From NCBI RefSeq assembly GCF_016125955.1, contig NZ_JADEVE010000076.1:1-64000 (forward strand): a DNA stretch of 64,000 nt, written 5' to 3'. How positions within the stretch are numbered: position 1 is the stretch's first letter; each line of letters opens with the position of its first letter. The notes under the pieces are model-generated. The model saw nothing but the letters and a program-made list of their open reading frames with translations, was not told the origin of the DNA and made no database searches. The DNA comes from Acetomicrobium sp. S15 = DSM 107314. Lineage in GTDB: Bacteria; Synergistota; Synergistia; Synergistales; Thermosynergistaceae. Below are positions 57,414 to 64,000 of this stretch, in pieces. The translations under genes and the position numbers were made by a program.

Positions 57414-57893
57414 TCACGCTGGGTTTTTTTGCGTATGCACGCGTAGGGGGAGGCGAGCCTTCATCAGGAAGGCCGCCTCCCCATCGCTGTAATATCGCCT
57501 GAGTCTTTTCGCCTTGTAAAAACCAAAGCGAGTATAGAGCGCCTGTGCTCCATAATTGGATTCGCGGACCTCTAATGCCATCTCCTTGCATCCCCACAGC
57601 TTGGCCATCTCTTCCATGGCGATAAGGAGTTGCGAGGCCACACCTTGCCTCCTGTACTCGGGAAGGACGGCCAGGTTCATGACGCGGAGCGTCCGCTTTT
57701 TTCTGGAGAAGGCGCTGAAGCCGCATATCATATCCTGCCACTCCGCGCACAGGTACACAATGTTGTTCCTTCCCGTAGCCAGGTCGGCTTGTATAATGGC
57801 TCGTGGCCACGGCGCCGGATGTGAAGATTTTTCTATGGAGTAAAGCGCTTCTAAGTCATTGATGCTGCAAAATCGAATATTTACCGTAATCAT
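57414..57893 (-). CDS. rimI: GNAT N-acetyltransferase, RimI-like
   Basis: Predicted N-terminal acetyltransferase (ribosomal protein S18 alanine in E. coli). In 159 residues: IRFCSINDLEALYSIEKSS at the start, the acetyl-CoA motif LAVLPEYRRQGVASQLLIAM, LEVRESNYGAQALYTRFGF and a final YY. ATG 57893 is used; no strong ribosome site is visible. It converges on ggt and follows purA on the minus strand. Confidence 0.85.
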   Translation of the reverse strand: MITVNIRFCSINDLEALYSIEKSSHPAPWPRAIIQADLATGRNNIVYLCAEWQDMICGFSAFSRKKRTLRVMNLAVLPEYRRQGVASQLLIAMEEMAKLWGCKEMALEVRESNYGAQALYTRFGFYKAKRLRRYYSDGEAAFLMKARLPLRVHTQKNPA

Positions 57894-57941
57894 TCAACAA
57901 GTCCAAATGCCTCGCTCTTTATTCCATATCTCTTACTTGTA

Positions 57942-58088
57942 CTAAAAGCGAAGTATAGTCTGCTCCCTCTTGGGCCCTACCCCTATAATGATTACTGGCA
58001 CTCCGCCGAGCTCCTCTATAGTTTCGATATATTCCTTCGCGACTTGGGGGAGATCTTCGAAGGTTTTACAATCTCCTATGTCTTCTTC
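57942..58088 (-). pseudogene. purA: rest of purA beyond the in-frame TGA
   Basis: Reading on from the TGA at 58091-58089 in the same frame gives [20 protein letters not shown] and then a segment ending [21 protein letters not shown] before TAG (57944-57942). This is the normal C-terminal end of adenylosuccinate synthase with its conserved DLP, GVP and GVGP-Q-T features. With the stop read as one residue the gene has 427 codons, the normal PurA length, so only one codon is off. Confidence 0.85.
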
Positions 58089-59225
58089 TCATCCGCGGAT
58101 AGATTTGTAGCATGGGCGCACCTTTGCCAAGGTGGCAATCTCTGTGGGAAAGTGCTGTAATTCTTTGCCATTTAGTTCGTAGGCATAGCAGATTTTGATC
58201 TCCTTCATGCCTTGCAATACATCGAGCTTGGTTAGAGCAATGCCGTGCATATCGTTTATGCGAATGGAGTGGCGCAGTGCGACCATGTCGAGCCAGCCGC
58301 ATCGACGAGGCCGCCCTGTGGTGGCACCGTATTCGTAGCCGCGTTCTCTCAAAATGTTTCCCGCCTCGCCGGTTTCCTCCGTAGGGAACGGTCCTTCGCC
58401 GACGCGCGTACAATACGCCTTAGCGACGCCTATGATTTTATCTATTCTCGTGGGTCCTATACCGGCTCCTATGCATGCTCCGCCTGACACGGGATGAGAG
58501 CTCGTTACGTATGGGTATGTGCCGTGGTCGACGTCCAAGAGCGTCCCTTGGGCCCCTTCGAATAGGACGCGCCCACCTTTGCCCAGCACTTCGTGGATGA
58601 CGAGCGAGCTGTCTCCCATATAAGGTGCCAGATCGTTGCCCCACGAGAGGGCCTTCTCGTATATTTCGTCGAACGAAACCGGAGTCTCCCCATAGACCTT
58701 GGATAGTACGAGATTTTTAATCTCTAAGTTGAGCTGTAGCTTTTCTCTCAGAACCTGAGGGTTCGCGAGGTCTTCTATTCGTATGCCGATCCTGTTTACT
58801 TTGTCCACATAACACGGTCCTATACCGCGCTGAGTGGTTCCTATCTGATGCCCCCTGCCGCGGAACTTCTCCTCCGCCGTGTCTATGGCCTTGTGATACG
58901 GCATGACTACGTGAGCTGCCTTGCTTATGACGAGCCTCGCCCTGTCTTTGCCTTTTTCTTGTAAACCGCGCAGTTCATTGAGCAGCTGTTCTGGATCTAC
59001 AACCACGCCATTGCCGACTACGCAGGTCTTGCCGGGATAGAGCATGCCGGAGGGCAGTAGATGAAAGATGTATTTCTCGTCATCCGTCATAACGGTGTGG
59101 CCGGCGTTTGCCCCTCCTTGGTAACGCACGACAGCATCTGCATTACGTGCCATTACATCGACAATGCGCCCTTTCCCTTCGTCTCCCCATTGAGCACCTA
59201 CTACTATCTCTGCCTTTCCTTTCAT
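58089..59225 (-). CDS. purA: adenylosuccinate synthase, interrupted by an in-frame TGA
   Basis: First enzyme from IMP to AMP: joins aspartate to IMP using GTP. The 378 residues before the stop have VVGAQWGDEGKGRIVDVMA (GTP P-loop), QGGANAGHTVMTD, GTTQRGIGPCYVDK, FEGAQGTLLDVDHGTYPYVTSS and GATTGRPRRCGWLD. The frame ends with SIRG and TGA (58091-58089), precisely where PurA proteins have PGW; TGG to TGA is a single change. The 48 codons after it are intact. The lost part includes the GTP base-binding region (GVGP), so a protein ending here should be poorly active. The start overlaps the deacetylase stop (ATGA). A base error, a real mutation or readthrough are all possible. Confidence 0.85.
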   Translation of the reverse strand: MKGKAEIVVGAQWGDEGKGRIVDVMARNADAVVRYQGGANAGHTVMTDDEKYIFHLLPSGMLYPGKTCVVGNGVVVDPEQLLNELRGLQEKGKDRARLVISKAAHVVMPYHKAIDTAEEKFRGRGHQIGTTQRGIGPCYVDKVNRIGIRIEDLANPQVLREKLQLNLEIKNLVLSKVYGETPVSFDEIYEKALSWGNDLAPYMGDSSLVIHEVLGKGGRVLFEGAQGTLLDVDHGTYPYVTSSHPVSGGACIGAGIGPTRIDKIIGVAKAYCTRVGEGPFPTEETGEAGNILRERGYEYGATTGRPRRCGWLDMVALRHSIRINDMHGIALTKLDVLQGMKEIKICYAYELNGKELQHFPTEIATLAKVRPCYKSIRG

Positions 59226-60124
59226 TTCCCTTCCTCCCGATCTTCACCTTCCAGTTCTTCAAAGAGCTGAGGCACGGTGACCAGTTCTACGCCTTTAAAC
59301 ATGTCCGCAGTCACTTTGGATAGGAAGGCAATCGTATCTTTTCTAACATGGCAAATTGCTATAGCGTAACCTTTACGCCTGGCAATCGAAGAGGCCGTCT
59401 CCAGGCGCATTGCCATCGCTTTCTCGTCCTCTTCGTGATCTAAGAATACATCGTTTGCCAGCACCGGCATGCCGAGCTCTTTGGCTACAGAGGGGACGAC
59501 AGAGTGAGGCGTGGTTCGGCTGTCTACGAACGGCAATCCGTGCAGTTGAACCTCTGCGAGAAGTGCCCTCATGACACGCCGGTCGCCGGTAGCCAACGAC
59601 CCCCTGTGGTTATTCACCCCTACGGCGCCGGGCAAGGAATTTATGGCGCTCCTTGTAGCGCTTCTGATCTCCTGATCGCTCATGTTGACGCCTATTACGT
59701 ATGGACCGCTGTTGCCGTCGCTCTCTGCCTGCATGGGCAGATGCAAGAGATAAGGAATGCCGTTGTCTTTGGCGATTTTAGCAGCTTCCTCACTGCCACC
59801 TAAAAACGGCAATATAGCCCAAGTAAGGGGAAATGGAAGCCCGGCCAAGCGGCGTGCCTGGGCGAGCGAATAACCGAAGTCATCCACGATGATGGCAAGC
59901 CTCGGAAGCGATGGCGGTTTCGTTTTTGGCCCATAATACGCTTGGGGTGCAACCTCAACTTGCAGTGGCGACTCCCCGGGCGCTTGTGCCCTTTCTTGTG
60001 CCGGGTCCATAGGAGCTGCTGTGGGCGACGGCGTACGAATGGATGCGACTACGAACAAACTGCCCCCCGTTGCGAGCGCTATGAGCACGAGAACCCAAAT
60101 TGCCCCAGGAGTATTGCGGCGCAT
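59222..60124 (-). CDS. divergent polysaccharide deacetylase (YibQ family)
   Basis: A 300-residue protein with an N-terminal membrane anchor (AIWVLVLIALATGGSLFVVAS), a Pro/Ala-rich linker, and a divergent polysaccharide-deacetylase domain: RLAIIVDDFGYSLAQARRL, AILPFLGGSEEAAKIA, LLHLPMQAESDG, VGVNNHRGSLATGD and GLPFVDSRTTP. The Asp-Asp and His residues of the metal site are visible. It faces the periplasm and may act on peptidoglycan or another glycan. It lies between the S41 protease and purA in one minus-strand run. Confidence 0.85.
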   Translation of the reverse strand: MRRNTPGAIWVLVLIALATGGSLFVVASIRTPSPTAAPMDPAQERAQAPGESPLQVEVAPQAYYGPKTKPPSLPRLAIIVDDFGYSLAQARRLAGLPFPLTWAILPFLGGSEEAAKIAKDNGIPYLLHLPMQAESDGNSGPYVIGVNMSDQEIRSATRSAINSLPGAVGVNNHRGSLATGDRRVMRALLAEVQLHGLPFVDSRTTPHSVVPSVAKELGMPVLANDVFLDHEEDEKAMAMRLETASSIARRKGYAIAICHVRKDTIAFLSKVTADMFKGVELVTVPQLFEELEGEDREEGK

Positions 60125-60137
60125 TAGCTCGGCTTCC

Positions 60138-61364
60138 CTATCTTGCGACCAGGGCCTCTTTCGAGGCTATGCGTTCCCTTAGCTCTGAAATAGCCCGTTG
60201 GAGCTGGAGGTCCTTTTCGCGCTCCTTGACCATTTCCCCTTCCACCGTTATGTCGGGTTGCAGTCCGACTTTGTCGATCTCGGTTCCTGCCGGCGTGTAG
60301 TAGCGGGCGATTGTGATGAAAAGCCCCGACTCGTCGGGAAGGTGAAATAGCGTCTGGACCGAGCCCTTACCGAAGCTCTTTGTGCCCACTAAAATTGCCC
60401 GACCATTGTCTCTGAGTGCGCCGGCTACTATTTCCGAGGCGCTCGCGCTCCCTTCGTTGATGAGGGCGATCACCGGACCGTCGTAGAGAAGCCCGCTTTT
60501 GGCGTAGTATTCTTCGTTGGCTTCTCTTACTCGGCCCCTCATGCCCACTATCAACCCGCCCTCGAGGAACATATCGGAAACCTCTATGGCAGCGCTTAAA
60601 AGCCCACCTGGGTCGTTGCGCAGATCCAAAACCATTCCCTGCACTGAGAGAAGCTCCGACAAAGCCTCCTCCATCTCTTGAGCCGTGCGTTGAGTAAACT
60701 GGGCAATGCGCACATAGCCCAAATCGTCGATCTTTTCATATCGAACCGACTTTATCTGGATTATCTCGCGGACCAGCTCGAAGTCGAGGAGTTGGTCTTC
60801 TCCCTCGCGGCGCACCAAGATGGTTACTTTTGTGCCAGGGTCTCCACGCAGCAATTTTACCACGTCATTTATTTGCCACCCAACTACCACCTTGTCGTTC
60901 ACCTTGACTATCTCGTCTTGCGGCTTGAGTCCGGCCCTATCGGCCGGCGTGCCTTCTATGGGGCTTATGACCAATGTTCTGCCGTCTCGCTGGCCTATGT
61001 ATATCCCCAATCCCCCGTATTCTCCCTGCATCTCGATTTCTTCTTCTTTAATCTCTTCGGGGTCTACGAAGCGGGAGTACGGGTCTCCCCAGGCCGAAAC
61101 CATTCCCTTGACGGCGCCATAAAAGAGTTTGTCTTCTTCTCGCGCCTCATCCCCGTTGACGTGGTAGGTTTCCAGAAGTGACCTTGCCTGTTTCATTAGC
61201 CACAATCTGTTCGCCTCGAAGGGGAGGATGCGAGAGAGGTCGAACTCCATCTGCGCAGCCGCAATGCCTCCTGCGAGGATCAACCCAATGATGATACCTA
61301 TGCCATATGGCCTAATTTTCCTCAAAAATGGTCGCACGGCGATCCACCTCTTATCGTCAATCAA
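60138..61364 (-). CDS. ctpA: S41 C-terminal processing protease with PDZ domain
   Basis: Periplasmic serine protease (CtpA/Prc family). The 408-residue product has an N-terminal membrane segment (GIGIIIGLILAGGIAAA), the DPYSRFVDPEE region, a PDZ domain with YGGLGIYIGQRDGRTLVISP and GTPADRAGLKPQDEIVKVND, and the catalytic core LDLRNDPGG, NEGSASASEIVAGAL (nucleophile Ser) and GTKSFGKGSVQT (catalytic Lys). Beside an M23 peptidase and FtsEX it may process wall hydrolases or their regulators. Placed five bases after the M23 gene. Confidence 0.93.
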   Translation of the reverse strand: MIDDKRWIAVRPFLRKIRPYGIGIIIGLILAGGIAAAQMEFDLSRILPFEANRLWLMKQARSLLETYHVNGDEAREEDKLFYGAVKGMVSAWGDPYSRFVDPEEIKEEEIEMQGEYGGLGIYIGQRDGRTLVISPIEGTPADRAGLKPQDEIVKVNDKVVVGWQINDVVKLLRGDPGTKVTILVRREGEDQLLDFELVREIIQIKSVRYEKIDDLGYVRIAQFTQRTAQEMEEALSELLSVQGMVLDLRNDPGGLLSAAIEVSDMFLEGGLIVGMRGRVREANEEYYAKSGLLYDGPVIALINEGSASASEIVAGALRDNGRAILVGTKSFGKGSVQTLFHLPDESGLFITIARYYTPAGTEIDKVGLQPDITVEGEMVKEREKDLQLQRAISELRERIASKEALVAR

Positions 61365-61369
61365 TTAAT

Positions 61370-62539
61370 TTACTGACCTAAATACTTTAAAGGATCTACT
61401 GCCTTGGAGCCTTCCCGCACCTCAAAGTGCAAATGGGGTGCCGTCGTAACACCTGTGTTGCCAACCTTTCCTATCGTCTGTCCTCTGGTGATCCTTTGTC
61501 CCTCAGATACATCCATAGAGGAGAGGTGCGCGTATACGGTGACGAGGTCTCCTCCGTGGTCTATTATGATCACCTGACCGAAGCCGCGAAGCCATCCCGC
61601 GAACAGCACCTCTCCTTTCTCGGCTGCATTTACAGGCGTCCCCTTGGGAGCTTTTATGTCAATGCCGGTATGGACGGTTTTGGTATTGAAAACGGGATGA
61701 ACTCTCGTGCCGAATGAACTGGTAATCTGTCCGCTGACCGGCCAGGATAGCTTCCCCTTAGGACGAGTTAGAGCGACGCCACCTGAGCGGAGCTGGGCCA
61801 AGCGCTGCTTCTCCTGTAAGAGCTGCTGGATGCGGCGCTCCAACTCCGCCTGAGATCTCTCGAGCTCCTTGGATGCCTGGGCGTGATATTCTTTTTGGTT
61901 TCTGAGTTTCTCTAAGAGTTGCTCTCGCTTTGCGATGGTCTCTTTCAGAATCGCCTTTTCCTTCTCCTGTTCTTTCCTTTCAGCTTGCAATGCAACCTTT
62001 TGCTTTTCTAAATCTTGACGCAAGCTTTGCAGTTTCTTTGCCCGGTCGATGGTTTCATTGATCAGTTCGTCATCCTGTTTAGTTATTCGGCGCAGCATAT
62101 AAGTTGTGCTCATGGCCTCGTGGAGGGAATCTGCGGCAAGCAACATAGAAAATTCCCCACGACCCCTGAATTTGTATATAGCCACCAGACGTCCGGCCAA
62201 CATTTCTTTGGCCTTAGCCAAGAAGGCCTCGTTTTCTGCGATCTCTGTGCTGAGTTCCTTTATCCGACCTTCAAGCCTCTTTTCCTTTGCTTTTAGCAAT
62301 TCTATCTTTTGACCTGTCAATACCTCCTGCTTGTTTAACCTCTCGAGTTCGCTTAAGAGACCGCTTTCCTCGCCCTTGATCTTTGAGAGTTCTGCTTCAT
62401 GGAAGCGAATTTGCCTCTCTATTTTCTGCAGCTTTTCCTCTTCTTGTTTTATCTGGGCATCGATGTCGGCCGCGAAGGCTCCCGCGGCTATTGTGACGCA
62501 CAGCGCACACGCCAGTGCCAGAAGTGCCCAACATCGCAT
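61370..62539 (-). CDS. envC: M23 peptidase/EnvC-like murein hydrolase activator
   Basis: A 389-residue exported protein: signal peptide (MRCWALLALACALCVTIAAG), a long coiled coil (about residues 30-250, e.g. KIERQIRFHEAELSKIKGEE and ELERRIQQLLQEKQRLAQL), and a C-terminal LytM/M23 domain with GTRVHPVFNTKTVHTGIDI, APKGTPVNAAEKGEV and TAPHLHFEVREGSKAVDP. The zinc residues look present (HxxxxGxD, HLH), so it may be an active endopeptidase rather than an EnvC-type activator lacking the zinc site. ATG 62539 follows seven G with good spacing; the frame runs on to 62611. It follows ftsX by 11 bases, matching the FtsEX-EnvC partnership. Confidence 0.9.
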   Translation of the reverse strand: MRCWALLALACALCVTIAAGAFAADIDAQIKQEEEKLQKIERQIRFHEAELSKIKGEESGLLSELERLNKQEVLTGQKIELLKAKEKRLEGRIKELSTEIAENEAFLAKAKEMLAGRLVAIYKFRGRGEFSMLLAADSLHEAMSTTYMLRRITKQDDELINETIDRAKKLQSLRQDLEKQKVALQAERKEQEKEKAILKETIAKREQLLEKLRNQKEYHAQASKELERSQAELERRIQQLLQEKQRLAQLRSGGVALTRPKGKLSWPVSGQITSSFGTRVHPVFNTKTVHTGIDIKAPKGTPVNAAEKGEVLFAGWLRGFGQVIIIDHGGDLVTVYAHLSSMDVSEGQRITRGQTIGKVGNTGVTTAPHLHFEVREGSKAVDPLKYLGQ

Positions 62540-62550
62540 TTTTACCCCCC

Positions 62551-63438
62551 CTACAGAGGACGGAGCGCCTCCCTTATATGTCTGAATGTGGCTATCCAAC
62601 TGCAAATCCACCCCAGTGCCATCCCTCCGCCCACCAAAAGCAAAACGAGTCGGATGAACATCTCTGGTCCTACCTCGGGGACCATCAGGAACGGGAGAAG
62701 GCGATTTATGTGTTTGGCGAAGACCGCGTATGCCCTTATCAATACCAATGTAGCGCTCATGCCACCCAACCCCCCGAGGATAACGCCCTGCAGGAGAAAC
62801 GGCATAGCCACGTACGTAGGAGTAGCTCCTACCTTTAGCATCACCGCCAACTCCTCCCTCCTCGAGTATACAGCTATGCGAACCGTGTTGAATAATATGA
62901 GTATACCTATTATTATAGCCACTGCGATGATACCGATGGTGAGTTGTCTTATGACCGCGTTGAGTCTCGCAAGCCTGTTTGCTGCTTCCTTGGCATAAAC
63001 CACGTCCTCGATATCGGGAAGGGAGCGCAGCGCTTGAGCCACAGCATCCGCATTCGACGCATCGTCCACTCGTAAAACCAAGCTTGGAGGAAGGGGGTTT
63101 TCGCCTAACAGCTCCACTACCTGGGCTTGTTCTCCCAAGAGCTCTTTTAGGCGGGCGAGGGCTGATTCCGGCGTCACCAAAGTTACTTCCTTCACGTGGG
63201 GAATGGCTTCAATTTTTGGCTTTATGGCCTCGAGATCGAATTCTTTGGCGAGATAGGCTTCTATCGTTAAGTCGCCCGCCAGTTTCGCGACGACGGCATG
63301 GGCGCAGGATGTGAGGAGGAAACTCCCCCCCACAGCTAAGAACACAGCCATCATGGTTACCCACGTCAATATCGTCAATCCCCAATGACGGAAGAGCAGA
63401 CGAAAAGCATCGCGCAGGATGTATTTAATTGTAGCCAT
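62551..63438 (-). CDS. ftsX: cell-division protein FtsX
   Basis: Membrane part of the FtsEX complex that relays ATP use to periplasmic peptidoglycan hydrolases during septation. The 295-residue product has four hydrophobic segments: one near the N-terminus (LTILTWVTMMAVFLAVGGSF) and three late, with a periplasmic loop (LTIEAYLAKEFDLEAIKPKI) between and RREELAVMLKVGATPTYVAM in the cytosolic turn, typical of FtsX. Its start overlaps the ftsE end by 14 bases. Confidence 0.93.
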   Translation of the reverse strand: MATIKYILRDAFRLLFRHWGLTILTWVTMMAVFLAVGGSFLLTSCAHAVVAKLAGDLTIEAYLAKEFDLEAIKPKIEAIPHVKEVTLVTPESALARLKELLGEQAQVVELLGENPLPPSLVLRVDDASNADAVAQALRSLPDIEDVVYAKEAANRLARLNAVIRQLTIGIIAVAIIIGILILFNTVRIAVYSRREELAVMLKVGATPTYVAMPFLLQGVILGGLGGMSATLVLIRAYAVFAKHINRLLPFLMVPEVGPEMFIRLVLLLVGGGMALGWICSWIATFRHIREALRPL

Positions 63439-64000
63439 ACGTATCGTAACGACCTTTCTCTTCGTCGCGCATCATTCTACCCGTTCGCAGTTCCACGACA
63501 CGCGCACGGTAGGTGTCGACGATATATTGGTTATGTGTCGCCATGATCACCGTGGTGCCCGCGGCGTTGATGGAAAGAAGTATGTCCATTATCCCCTCCG
63601 CTGTGTTGGTATCCAAGTTTCCGGTAGGTTCGTCGGCTATCAGGATAGAAGGGGATTTGACCACTGCGCGCGCTATGGCCAACCTTTGTTGCTCGCCACC
63701 GGATAGCTGGGGCGGGTGCAAAAAGCGCCTTCTCCACAATCCCAATCTCTCTAATGCTTCACCGGTTTTTACCTTGATTTCCTTGGGCGGTAGACCCATC
63801 GCCTCCAGAGCAAAGGCCACATTTTCATATGCCGTCAGGTGAGGTAAGAGCTTGAAATCCTGGAAGACCACCCCGACGTAGCGGCGATAATAACTGAGGG
63901 CGCCCCACCTCATCTTTCTGAGGTTGAAGGGGCCTACGGCGATCTGCCCGCGCGTCGGCCTGGCCTCGCCGGTGATCAGGCGCAGTAGGGTGGATTTGCC
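63425..64000 (-). CDS. ftsE: cell-division ATP-binding protein FtsE (partial, runs off the window)
   Basis: ATPase of FtsEX. The frame is open to the window edge, where GKSTLLRLITGEARPTRGQI is the end of Walker A and the following strand. Further on are the Q-loop VGVVFQDFKLLPHLTAYENV, signature PQLSGGEQQRLAIARA, Walker B ILIADEPTGNLDTNT and the His switch MATHNQYIVD. The true start lies beyond 64000. Followed on the minus strand by ftsX, M23 peptidase and S41 protease. Confidence 0.95.
   Translation of the reverse strand, partial: GKSTLLRLITGEARPTRGQIAVGPFNLRKMRWGALSYYRRYVGVVFQDFKLLPHLTAYENVAFALEAMGLPPKEIKVKTGEALERLGLWRRRFLHPPQLSGGEQQRLAIARAVVKSPSILIADEPTGNLDTNTAEGIMDILLSINAAGTTVIMATHNQYIVDTYRARVVELRTGRMMRDEEKGRYDTYGYN

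Noticed and set aside
58089..58091. TGA in purA as selenocysteine or as a reassigned Trp codon
   Set aside because: Many genes here end in TGA (for example thrB and rsmB-like), so TGA is a normal stop. No selenocysteine insertion stem was evident after it, and Sec is not known at this PurA position.

Overview
The window reads as a stretch of a diderm, anaerobic, amino-acid- and peptide-using bacterium, most likely a member of Synergistota close to Acetomicrobium/Anaerobaculum. This is inferred from the look of the 16S rRNA, the mix of TRAP and TTT transporters with M20 peptidases, gamma-glutamyltransferase and glutamate dehydrogenase, and an LPS/outer-membrane gene set (LptA, LptB, HldE-type kinase, TonB receptor). 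No database search was possible.

Layout. 0-3.2 kb: TRAP transporter (dctQ, dctM, dctP). 3.3-7 kb: zinc alcohol/polyol dehydrogenase, an intergenic region that folds like a 6S RNA, a HAD phosphatase and an exported AbgB-like M20 amidohydrolase. 7-10.8 kb, minus strand: patatin-like lipase, thioesterase, nitroreductase, a palindrome-rich spacer and an ABC-2 exporter. 10.9-13.2 kb: promoter, cobalamin riboswitch, intrinsic terminator and a BtuB-like receptor. 13.2-20 kb: a visibly AT-richer block holding a long non-coding spacer, tctC-tctB-tctA, an isocitrate/isopropylmalate-type dehydrogenase and a LarA-family racemase. 20.2-22 kb: HpcH/HpaI aldolase, DsrE-like protein, rubredoxin. 22-24.8 kb: a T-box leader with a threonine specifier, thrC, thrB and a stand-alone aspartokinase-type ACT protein. 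24.8-30.1 kb: lptA, lptB, a hydrogenase maturation protease, murJ, an exported unknown, a small zinc ribbon and tsaD. 30.2-33.7 kb: CIRCE-controlled groES-groEL and glutamate dehydrogenase. 33.9-40.3 kb: a frameshifted small gene, M20 hydrolase, HldE-type kinase, HAD hydrolase, DegT aminotransferase, zinc membrane protease and a membrane protein. 40.3-49 kb: a tight run rsmB-like, PASTA protein, rpe, rodZ-like, rimO, pgpA, cinA, thpR, recA. 49-50.3 kb: a radical SAM protein. 50.6-55.5 kb: rRNA operon 16S-23S-5S. 55.6-64 kb: gamma-glutamyltransferase, then on the minus strand rimI, purA, a polysaccharide deacetylase, a C-terminal processing protease, an EnvC-like M23 peptidase, ftsX and the truncated ftsE.

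How it works together. Transport and catabolism genes (TRAP, TTT, M20 hydrolases, GGT, GDH) fit growth on peptides, amino acids and organic acids. The ftsE-ftsX-M23-S41 run fits control of septal peptidoglycan hydrolysis. Several leaders are readable directly: cobalamin riboswitch, T-box, CIRCE and several sigma-70-type promoters.

Main anomalies: purA carries an in-frame TGA exactly where the family has a conserved Trp, with the rest of the gene intact after it; a small gene before the M20 hydrolase is broken by one base in a run of seven C; a long hairpin hides the first possible start of tctB; and the 4.4-4.6 kb spacer folds into a 6S-like rod. No tRNA gene, CRISPR array or insertion sequence was recognised.
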